A stretch of DNA of 64,000 bases from Nymphaea colorata (lineage: Eukaryota > Streptophyta > Magnoliopsida > Nymphaeales > Nymphaeaceae): positions 20,030,581 through 20,094,580 of the forward strand of contig NC_045147.1 of NCBI RefSeq assembly GCF_008831285.2. Direction: 5' to 3'. Numbering within the stretch: the first letter of the stretch is position 1; every line of letters begins with the position of its first letter. The notes under the pieces were generated by a model, which was not told where the DNA came from, ran no database searches, and was given only the letters and a program-made list of their open reading frames with translations. The position numbers and the translations under genes are program-made. Shown here piece by piece: positions 16,681 through 26,929 of this stretch.

Positions 16681-19600
16681 ATGCTTCCTGGAAAGAAGGC
16701 CGGTGAGGACGACGTCAAAACGGAAAGCTTGCTGAAGAAACCACGCGTCGACTGCTTGATCGCCACAACTAACAGCAACAGCAGTAGCCACAGCTTGGGA
16801 ACGATGGCCGGTAATGACAGAAACCCGGCCGAAATCGACGAGGATCTGCACAGCAGGCAGCTTGCTGTCTATGGGAGGGAGACGATGCGCAGGCTTGCGG
16901 CATCCAACGTCCTCATCTCCGGGATGCAGGGCCTTGGCGCCGAAGTGGGTATGTCTTGAACTACTTCTCCTTTCATTTTCCTGCTTGAAGTTACGAGTGG
17001 TTTCAGACAGTGAGGGTTGTAGACGCCGATGGTGTCCTTTTTCTGTTTTTTGATGCTATTTTTGGAAAGCTTGTGATTGTTTATGAAATTGACCAGATCT
17101 TAGGAAATGAATCTGCGCGACAGGTCCTCCATCCACGATCTGATGTCATGCGGTTGTATAATGGGAGTACGGAAATTTTGATCAATTTCAAATTACGGAC
17201 ATATTTCTTAGTGTATTTCTGTAACTTTCTTATGTTTTAGATGATTGCGTTTGGTTAGGGAAAATTTTGTCTAAAGTACTAGAAAGTTTAGACGCTATTT
17301 TGGAATGAAGAAATAATGCCAGTTGGCAGAGTTTTTCTTTATTGCTTGCAAACGGTTTCGTGACTTTTAAATCACACTGAGTTGAAAAGGTTGCCAGTTT
17401 ATGGAATGGATTGTCTGCTTCTAACACTTTTGGAGCTCACCAACCATGAGAAGATGGGACGCGACTGATACTTTGTATTGATTTCTGGACCATCGTTTCA
17501 TATTAGGTATAGCAATCTTACTTGAGACCAGTTTTTCAGTTTCATTCTAGTTGATGTCTTTAGAGTTTAGACCTCTGTCTGTGGATCTATAAGCATGCTT
17601 TTGACGTAGTCAAAGGTCCACACTAGAAGGCTGAGATATAGCAATCTTAGCGAGGTATAGCACCATAACTTTTGCTATCAGTTTTTCAGTTTCATTCTAG
17701 CTGATGCCTTTAGACCTCAGTCAGTGGATCTATAGGCATGCTTTTGATGTGGTAAAAGGTCCACGTTAGAAGGCTGTCTTTCAACTCTTTTACACTAAAC
17801 CATGGTCCGATTTAAAGACTTAGGAGGGAGGATCTGACCTTAAATCCATGTATCTCAGATCCTGAGGATTAAGATCAGAGGTAAACAGAAACCTCCTTAC
17901 TTACTTTTAAAGATTGCTTTTGAAAAAGAAATTTAAGAACCAGTTCCTTACTTGCTTCCTCATCCTCTTCAGATGGTTACGAATTCATGTGTGCAAACAC
18001 GTATCTATTCTTCATTTTCCTCCCTGTTGTTTTGTCTCAACAATTCTGTTTAGGCTCTGATTCTTAATTACTTCTTTGGCACAGCAAAGAACCTTATACT
18101 CGCAGGTGTAAAGTCTGTCACCTTACATGATGAGGGGTCGGTTGAGTTGTGGGACTTATCAAGCAACTTTCTCTTCTCTGAAGAAGATATTGGGAAAAAT
18201 CGTGCATTGGCCTCTGTGCAGAAGCTGCAGGAGCTAAATAATGCTGTGGTTATATCCACTTTGACTTCTCGGATCTCCAAAGACCATCTGTCTCATTTTC
18301 AGGCAAGCTGTCCATCATCTCTTGGGAACCTTAATCTCTTCTTCCTCTAACTAAATGTTTATTTTTCTTGTCCTGACACTGTTATGTTCGACCAGTATTT
18401 CAGTTTACTTATATAATAATTTTATGCTATGTTGTTGATGCATCCCCTAGGCGATGCCTACTTGCTACTCCACCTGCATTGCCCAAGTCCGAGCACTTAG
18501 GTGATGCAGGTGATATTGTGCCTAGGTGCACACCTACTATGGACTAGCTGCCACGAGTCGAGCCTGCGCCTAGTCCATAGAAGTTTAAGGGTCTGTCAGG
18601 GGGCTCGTAAAGACTATTTAAAAAAGATTAAATGGGTGATGGAGACTGTTATAGTGCATGTTTTTAGGTTGTGACTGTTTGTATATAGTATACTGTTTAT
18701 ATATTATGTAGTAGACTTTGTAATGTAATAATGTTTACATAGATTCTGTTTCATTATAAGTTCTGTAACTAGGTCTGTAACTCATTTGATTACAGTCTGT
18801 TTGTTTGTCTATAATCTATATTTACTGATAAATTTAATGGAATAATGATTATATATGTTCTGTTCATTATTTAGTCTGGAACTCTGTAAGTTGTAAATCA
18901 TTTGATTACAGTCTGTTTATTTGTCTATTTCTATGTCACATGGCTGAAGGGTGTCGGTGCCGGCACCGGTGCGGCTGCAGGACATCCCAAAAAAGTTGGG
19001 TTAGGGGGGAAGGAGTGCGGTGAGTGTGTGTGTGTGTGTATATATATTCATAGTATATATATATAATTGTATGGTTGTTTCTTAGCTTCACCTGTCCTTT
19101 TTTTTTACTTTTATTACTGTTAAATAAAGAAAAAGAGGGAGAGAGAAGAATAGGAAAGAGGGAAAAAAAATTTGAAAAGCAATAGAATAGAGTGTGGTTG
19201 GGGTGCGAGTCGGAGCCACACCTGGACCTGCATCGCATCGACATGGGTGCTTCCCCTTTTTTGAAGAGTCCATGTGACATAGGTCTATTTACAGTCTGTT
19301 TGTAACTCTTTACAGCCAGTTATGATTTTCAGTTTTCCTATGAAATAGACATCTGATTTTATGATATTAAACATTTAATTTGGTAATGGAAAGCTTCCTA
19401 AAAAATCTTTGACGTGGGAAGTCCGATCTCTGTTTTGTGAACATTCTGAATTATGTTTCAGGATTTCAGCTAATGTTGTCATAACTCATATGATTCTTTA
19501 TTATATTCTTTATAGAGAAAATCACGAATAGACTGTTTATACTTTATATTGACTTGACTGTAATCTGTATATAACTTTTTTAAACGATATTGACTGTGCT

Positions 19601-21123
19601 GTATACCAAGCAGTTATGTGCTGCTGTTGCTTTCAGCCAGATCAGCCAAGCAGGAAACCTTTTATAAGGAGTGGACTCCTGTCACCAAATAGCATTTCTG
19701 GGAAGTGGCAAACCGGACATCACACGTTAGTTTTGATGCCCAGAGAATCAATTCGGCTTTGACGAAATGGCCTTCATTTTGACCCACAAAGAATCCTAGT
19801 GATTTTTTCTAAGTATTGTATTCTGTGGCTGTCATATGACTGGTGGTGACCAGCTGATGTGTCCCAGAGATGTCAGCGGGAGAAAAATTAAACTAGTTCA
19901 ATGGCTGGTTGTGGAAAACACTCTAATCGCGTCTGTATGGATTAATTTTAATACACTTTTAGTAGGATGACAAACCTTGATGAACATTTTCAAATCCTAG
20001 ACCTGGTGGCCTTTTATAACATGTTGCCAGTTCCAGGGCTGATTCTGCATCTTTGTTTTATAATTTATCACAGCTAACAACCTTAATCTAGAAGCTGTCA
20101 ACATTTATGCAACAAGTCATTGATTGGGAGGCCCATGTCTTAATTTATTCCTACTACTTTTATGATTGTGCCCCACTTCCTTCTGCATCAAATTCGGAAA
20201 CCACACTGATGTCCCTTCTCCATTCAATTGAGTACTGAAAGTACTAATATTTTATAGGTTGGAACAGCTATACTACAATATTGACCAAGACATCAGCTCG
20301 TGGAAAGAATTGAGTATTTTATGTATAAATGTTTCTTGTGGCTTTATATTGATTTGCTTTAAGAATGGATACTCCTTGAAAAAACCTACTTGAATGTCGT
20401 TCTGCCGATCTAAGTTCTTCCATGGTTTTTTGCCAAAATTATAGTTGAAAATACACTAGGTTCTGTTTTCACTTTTCATTTTCTCTACCATGTGCAATAT
20501 TTGTTACTGCTAATTTAGACATCTTTGCAGATCTGAACAGATTTCGTCTTTTTTTTTGCTGTTTCAGTTAGATTCCTTCATTGAACAGTTGACACCTGGG
20601 TCTTACAGCAGGTGCAAGAAGCCTCTGGAACAAACTTGGTCTTGTCATTGACTCATTGATTCAGCAAACATCTACATCCTCCACAAATTTTAAATGAAAA
20701 TGGACCTAAGATGTCTGCCTGTTGAAGTTACTTTTCCTGTCTAAAATGTACATCAGCTTGTTTTAAGTAAAGATGGTAACTGTTTTTTGACACCTAGGTC
20801 TTACAACAGGTGCTAGAAGCCCCTGGAACAAACTTGGTCTTGTCATTGACTCTGACTCAGCAAACAGCTACATTCTCCACAATTTTTAAATGAAAATCGA
20901 CTTAAGAGGTCTGCCTATTGCAGTTACTTTTCATGTTTGAAATGCACACAGCTTGTTTTTAAGTGAAAAATGGTGATTATCTTTTGTAGGATTTCACTGG
21001 TACAAGATTTCTATTTCATGCTAAATTCCATTCCTACCATGTGGATAACAAGAGATCTTTTCTTGTGATCTGTCACATGGGTGTGGCAAAGCTCAGAAAA
21101 ACATGGGTGCAGGTGCAGCGAGG

Positions 21124-21163
<40 letters not shown>

Positions 21164-24100
21164 ATGTCCTAGATTCCAAAATCTGTAGCATTCAATTTCT
21201 CCTATGTAATACTCTGGAGTCTGATCTCAGATTTTATAATCTTGCTCATAACATAAGTAGGCATTAAATAAGTAGCTGTTATATATCTAGTATTATAAAT
21301 TTATAACTGTATAAATATACAACATATATTACATATAACATATGTAAGGCTCATTAACAAAAATGGTGATATATATATATATATAGAACAGGATGGTTAA
21401 TGAAACTTGCAATATATAAAGTTATGAGCCGCATATAATATCTAGTATGGAACTGCAAAAATATGCAGCAAAACAGAAAAACAGAAGAAATCGAAAAGAG
21501 GACAAAAATGATATTGATGGTGCTTTGACTGCACCGGATTCGAGTTGACCGCACCCAGTGCCATGTCAGAGGCACACCCACTCCCACACCCAAGTCATGT
21601 CGACTCTGGTGATTTTACTGTTTTTGTGAGTCAGTGTGACATAGCTTGTGATTCAAAGCCCTTTCCTATGTCTGTTTTAGAGAAACTTCTTTCTTTGATC
21701 ATTTGCTGGGGAAACAACCTTTTTTCATGTTAATCCATTTTTGGAAATTCTTGTTTGAATTGGAACAGATTACACTGCTAGTCGCTATTTTAGATGTAAT
21801 TGTTAGGATTATCATTCAAATATTGCAGACAGATGCGGAGTCGCAGACAGTAAAATGACTCCTGAATGTAATTTTGTCGTCTCTACTGGATTCCTTTTTA
21901 ATAAGACCATGATTGATCCACTTGTTTCTTTTGAGTGCCCCTTTAGCATGTTGGTCATCTATTATGTGACATTGAGTCTTTTGCATCAATCCCAAGTAAA
22001 TGAACCGATTATGAAGTTGCCTGAGAAAGGGTTTGAACACCTGCCCCTTATTCATCCCCTAGATGATGGTTCCTCATGCCTGCTTGGATGAGTGGCAGAT
22101 GCATGACCACCGCATGCCGCATACCCTTTCACGTGAGTGAAGTGATAGGTCCAAATGTAAATTATGCAATCCACTGAAAATAATCTCACTGTTGATTCAG
22201 AAAAATCGACTTTTTCAATTCCCTATTGAATATATAATATAAGTGGCTTGAGTCAGACATTGACAATCGTGGGTATTGAGCCATATGTACCAAAGGTCAT
22301 AGCTGGCGTTGGCCTAAACGACGAGCAGATAATGTTTGCTCAGTTCGATTCCCGTGGATGATACTTTTCTAGACTGCAAGTGGTGGCATGTGCGACACTC
22401 AAGTGGAAGGGTGTACCATACAACCACCCAGGACCTGAAGCAGCCCTGGACCTAGGGATGGGAGGAAGGGGGTGGCTTTTTTCTCTCGCGTACCAGCGCC
22501 ATCATAATATTTTCATTTTCAGTCACTATACAACTTGTGAGTCTCCAAAGGCGCTGTATCAGATTAAAACTTTTGATTCTTTGAATTCTCTATATAGGAC
22601 AGTGCTTCCTTAGCTTTCAAATCTCCATTCAAACGTTTTCGTTATATCAATTGGAATCTGAACTTTGTTTTGATTTTCTGTTGACTCCCATCCTGATTGC
22701 AGAAGGCACCATTTTTTAAAAAAAAAAATATTTCTCTACTCTCTAGGACTGCCCCAAAGGAAAGGAGGATGCTCTTGAACCATTGTCACAGAAAGCATGT
22801 TTTATTAAAAAAAAACGTGAGAACAACGTTAAAAAGGTCAGCAAAAAAGGGGAAAAAACTTCTTTTTTGGAAAAAAATGTTAAAATGAAAAACACACCAA
22901 ATAAACGGATTTTATTCCTTTTTTGCGTTTTTTTTTTTACACTTTTCACGTTTTTTGACCTTTTTTTCCATTTTTTTCACGTTTTTTATACATTTTTCAT
23001 TACCAGATTTTTGTTTTCATATTTTTCACATTTTATTTTTCGTTTTTTAGCTTTTTTACATTTTGCCAAGACTTTCCTGAGAAAAACTACTTTGCTGTAT
23101 TATATCCGAGAAAAACTTCGCCGTTTTACACCCAAAAACGATATATTTATGACAGTGCATTAAGCGATTGAAAAACACAAATATTATCCTAGAATTGTTG
23201 TTTGTATTTGTGTTTTATTGCTTCAGGTTGTGCATGCTGTGGGCAAGCAATGTGGAAGTGCCAATGTCCTCTTTTTGTGAATTAGCAACTCCTCCTAGTT
23301 TGGGACTTTGGGTTCAGGAGAAATTTCTTAAAACTCTTTTATGAATGTATAAGTATGAAATCACGCACACAGATTGACAGGCACATTGTGGAAGCCATTT
23401 CATATTGCATCTCTTAGTAAGATCTCTTGCTTTTTGGGTTGTCCTTTTTCATGTAAAAGCCTTGGGTTTCCTTCCCTTACCACAAAGAAAGACTAGCTTT
23501 GATCTTGTGGTTATTGATCACACTCTAGTTATTAAACTCTGGACTTCCTTTGAATTGAGACTTTAAGCCAACCCACCTAGTCAGTTTATTGTGGGCTATC
23601 TTCTTGGTTTTGTATTGTAATCTTGTCTGCGTACTTTGTGCAACTTTTTAATGTTTGTGTTCATTTTTGTCAGTTATGAATTTGAACTTGTGATTTTGTT
23701 TTCAATTAATACTACTGGTTTCTTGAATGTCAAGCATAGTGGTTTCTTTTGATGCAGATATGAATCATAACACTCATGCCATTCTTCATTCTTCACTGCA
23801 GGCTGTAGTTTTCACTAATGGCAGCCTGGACAAGGCAATTGAATTTGATGACTATTGTCATCATCACAACCCTCCAATTGCTTTCATCAGAGCTGAAGTC
23901 CGAGGCTTGTTTGGAAATGTATTTTGTGACTTCGGTCCAGAATTCACAGTCTTGGATGTTGATGGTGAGGAACCACATACGGGTATCATTGCTTCCATCA
24001 GCAATGATAATCCTGCACTTGTTTCATTTGTTGATGATGAGCGACTTGAATTTCAAGATGGAGATCTGGTTGTATTTTCTGAAGTAAGGGGGATGACAGA

Positions 24101-26926
24101 GCTCAATGATGGAAAACCTAGGAGAATTAAAAATACCAGACCATATTCATTTCTTCTGGAAGAAGACACCACAAAATTTGGTGAGTATGAGAAAGGTGGC
24201 ATTGTGACCCAGGTTAAGCAACCTAAGAAATTAAATTTCAGACCTTTAAGGCTTGCCCTCAAGGATCCTGGCTATTTTCTTCTTAGTGACTTTGCAAAGC
24301 CTTTTCGTCCCCCTCTGCTGCATTTGGCATTTCAGGCTCTTGATGAGTTTGTTGCCAAGTTGGGGCGATACCCTGTTGCCGGGTCAGCTGGGGATGCTCA
24401 GAGATTGATAGACATGGTTAATGCATTGAATGAGGAGTTGGCTGGTGATGCCAAAGTGGGGGATATCGATGAGAAGGTTCTTCAGCATTTTGCTAATGGA
24501 TCAAGAGCAGTGCTCAGCCCTATGGCAGCTATGTTTGGTGGTATTGTTGGACAAGAGGTTGTCAAAGCTTGCTCTGGGAAGTTTCATCCACTGTTCCAGG
24601 TAATAATTCATTATTAAATTTTTTCTAGTAAATGAGTGATAAGAGTTTTAATGCAATGTGATACATTTTGTCATCAAAGAAAGAATCCGTTTTTGTGTTT
24701 GGACCTTTGACTTATATTGTCATGTTCGGATCCTGCTGGATTTGTGGGGGGCATTTGGTATTAATCGACTTTTGTCTTATTGTCTTTATGCCTTTGGTAT
24801 CCTATTCTCGTCCAATTATTCGATATATAACTTGCATCTGATGGGTTTGGTGGTCTTCTTTCAGTTCTTTTACTTTGACTCAGTTGAGTCACTTCCTGTT
24901 GAACCACTGGAGCCTAGTGATTTGGTGCCTTCAAATAGCCGTTATGATCCACAAATAGCAGTCTTTGGTTCCAAGCTGCAGAAAAAACTTGAGCAAGCGA
25001 AAGTGTTTGTGGTTGGAGCTGGTGCACTGGGATGCGAGTTTTTGAAAAATTTAGCCCTAATGGGAGTTTCCTGTGGCTCCCAAGGCAAGCTTGTCATTAC
25101 TGACGATGATGTTATTGAGAAGAGTAACCTCAGCAGGCAGTTTCTGTTCAGGGATTGGAACATTGGCCAAGCTAAGTCTACTGTTGCTGCTGCAGCTGCT
25201 GTATTGATCAACCCTTCCCTTCAGATAGAAGCTCTGCAAAACCGTGCTAGTCCTGATACTGAGAATGTCTTTGATGATGCATTTTGGGAGAGTTTGGATG
25301 TTGTCATCAATGCCCTGGATAATGTGAATGCAAGGCTTTACATTGACAGTAAGTGCTTATACTATCAGAAGCCACTTTTGGAATCAGGAACTCTGGGAAC
25401 CAAATGCAATACGCAGATGGTAATCCCTCATCTCACGGAGAACTATGGGGCCTCTAGGGATCCTCCTGAGAAGCAAGCACCTATGTGCACTGTTCACTCA
25501 TTTCCACATAACATTGATCACTGCTTGACGTGGGCTCGGTCCGAGTTTGAAGGTTTGCTCGAGAAAACACCAAATGAAGTAAATTCCTTCCTATCCAGCC
25601 CAGCCGAATATAAGGCTGCTATGAGATCAGCGGGAGATGCTCAAGCTAGGGAGCTCTTGGAGCGTGTTATTGAATGTCTTAGCGTTGAACGATGCGAAAC
25701 ATTCCAAGACTGTATTGGATGGGCAAGGCTGAAGTAACTATTCCTATTATTTCTGTTTCTTTTGTGCTTGAATTGGAGTTATTCTTTTCCTCTGTCTAAC
25801 TTGTATTTGTGGTTCAGGTTTGAGGATTACTTTTCAAATCGAGTGAAGCAGCTGACTTTCACGTTCCCAGAAGATGCTGCTACCAGCACTGGGGCTCCAT
25901 TCTGGTCTGCTCCTAAACGCTTCCCTAGAGCATTAGAGTTTTCTGTTGAGGACCGCGATCATCGTCACTTCATCATGGCTGCCTCCATATTAAGAGCTGA
26001 AACTTTTGGAATAAAAATACCTGACTGGGCTAAAAAACTCGATAACCGTGAGTTGGCTGATGCAATCAAGAGTGTGATGGTTCCTGAATTTCAGCCCAAG
26101 AAGGATGCTAAGATTGTGACTGATGAGAAAGCTACCTCTCTTACTACAGCATCCATTGATGATGCTGCTGTTATTGACGGTCTAATATTGAAATTAGAAG
26201 AGCTTTCTGCCGTCCTTGCACCTGGGTTCAGAATGAGTCCAATACAGTTTGAAAAGGTCTTGTTCTATTCTTTACTTTACCTACTTTCTCCTTTTTTAGG
26301 TCTTTGTCTCATTTTATGGATTTTTGCAGGACGATGATACGAACTATCATGTAGACTTGATTTCTGGACTTGCTAATATGCGTGCAAGAAACTATGGCAT
26401 CCCTGAAGTCGACAAACTGAAAGCCAAGTTTATAGCAGGAAGAATCATCCCAGCCATTGCTACTACAACTGCAATGGCTACTGGCTTTGTGTGCCTCGAG
26501 TTGTACAAGGCATTAGGTGGAGGTCACAAGCTGGACGATTACAGGAATACATTTGCCAACTTGGCACTGCCTTTATTTACTATGGCTGAACCGGTTCCAC
26601 CCAAAGAAATTAAGCATCAGGATATGAGCTGGACTGTATGGGACCGCTGGACTATCAAGGAGAACCTAACCTTGAGGGAATTGCTACAATGGTTCCGAGC
26701 CAAAGGACTAACTGCCTACAGCATTTCTTGTGGACAAAGTCTGCTGTATAACAGCATATTTCCCAAGCATAGAGAGCGGATGGATCGGAAGGTTGTGGAT
26801 TTAGCCAGGGAGATTGCCAAGTTGGAGGTGCCATCCTACCGTCGCCATTTTGACATCGTGGTGGCTTGTGAGGACGAAGAAGAAAATGACATTGACATCC
26901 CATTAGTTTCCATATATTTCAGGTAA
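16681..26926 (+). CDS. UBA1: Ubiquitin-activating enzyme E1
   Basis: This E1 adenylates ubiquitin with ATP, takes it as a thioester and passes it to E2 enzymes in cytosol and nucleus. Coding exons are 16681-16948, 18085-18302, 23802-24599, 24865-25733, 25818-26256 and 26330-26926, giving 1062 residues (plant E1s are about 1,050-1,080). Exon 1 has the hallmark [22 protein letters not shown], near residue 60, opening the inactive adenylation half. Exon 4 has the nucleotide-binding loop [11 protein letters not shown], the [23 protein letters not shown] stretch typical of the active adenylation domain, and the catalytic cysteine in PMCTVHSFP (codon 25486-25488, residue 636 from this start). Exon 6 carries the C-terminal ubiquitin-fold domain ending VSIYFR. 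Exon junctions keep frame throughout. Intron 2 uses a GC donor (CAG|GCAAGC), required by the family sequence across the junction. The start at MLPGKK matches many plant E1s. In-frame upstream ATGs at 16639 and 16537 are possible. No inactivating change is seen. Confidence 0.96.
17531..17778. repeat. Direct duplication of about 100 bp in E1 intron 1
   Basis: A block beginning GTTTTTCAGTTTCATTCTAG at 17531 recurs at 17681, offset 150 bp. Both copies continue through GTGGATCTATA, GCATGCTTTTGA and AAAGGTCCAC to AGAAGGCTG. The copies differ by scattered substitutions and a short indel, so the duplication is not recent. Confidence 0.9.
18931..19282. mobile_element. hAT-type MITE, copy 1, in E1 intron 2
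   Basis: A 352-bp element has 13-bp perfect terminal inverted repeats, CTATGTCACATGG at 18931-18943 and its complement at 19270-19282. It is flanked by the perfect 8-bp direct repeat GTCTATTT at 18923-18930 and 19283-19290. An 8-bp target duplication with short inverted ends is characteristic of hAT elements. The interior has no transposase frame. It contains a GC-rich subterminal block with the 14-bp palindrome CGGTGCCGGCACCG and a TG/TA microsatellite, so it is non-autonomous. Outer bases are unlike the common CAGGG hAT end, so the family name is unknown. Confidence 0.85.
20591..20980. repeat. Tandem duplication of about 195 bp in E1 intron 2
   Basis: Two diverged copies start with GACACCT at 20591 and 20789. 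They share TCTTACA, GGAACAAACTTGGTCTTGTC, CAGCAAACA, CTCCACAA, GTCTGCCT and AGCTTGTTTT in the same order. The offset is 198 bp, so the copies are essentially adjacent. No coding content is seen. Confidence 0.9.
21070..21644. mobile_element. hAT-type MITE, copy 2, in E1 intron 2
   Basis: This 575-bp element ends in CTGTCACATGG on the left (from 21070) and GTGTGACATAG on the right (to 21644). These are imperfect inverted repeats closely matching the ends of the element at 18931-19282. It is flanked by the perfect 8-bp direct repeat CTTGTGAT at 21062-21069 and 21645-21652. GC-rich subterminal blocks and TA runs lie inside, as in copy 1. No transposase frame is present, so it needs a transposase supplied from elsewhere. 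Confidence 0.82.
22299..22485 (+). mobile_element. Probable tRNA-derived SINE in E1 intron 2
   Basis: An internal RNA polymerase III promoter is visible: a box-A-like ATAGCTGGCGTTGG at 22299-22312 and a good box-B-like CAGTTCGATTCCCG at 22341-22354. The spacing is usual for tRNA heads. A tRNA-unrelated body follows and a T6 run near 22478 could terminate transcription. It does not fold as a functional tRNA, and no target-site duplication was identified. Confidence 0.4.
22700..23060. repeat. Polypurine then polypyrimidine inverted segment in E1 intron 2
   Basis: About 200 bp of A/G-dominated sequence (many A6-A9 runs) switches near 22910 to T/C-dominated sequence with T7-T12 runs. Matched words appear in inverted order, for example AACGTTAAAAAGGTC against GACCTTTTTTTCC, and CGTGA against TCACG. 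This can fold into a long imperfect hairpin. The open frames on both strands are low-complexity Lys or Phe runs and are not genes. Confidence 0.7.
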
Positions 26927-26929
26927 CAG

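Noticed and set aside
22697-23163. Overlapping Lys-rich and Phe-rich open frames on both strands.
   Set aside because: They are low-complexity products of the A-rich and T-rich tracts inside E1 intron 2.
24658-24864. Apparent N-terminal extension of the E1 exon-4 frame.
   Set aside because: It is the intron that happens to be open. A TTTCAG acceptor at 24864 and continuity with the family place the exon start at 24865.
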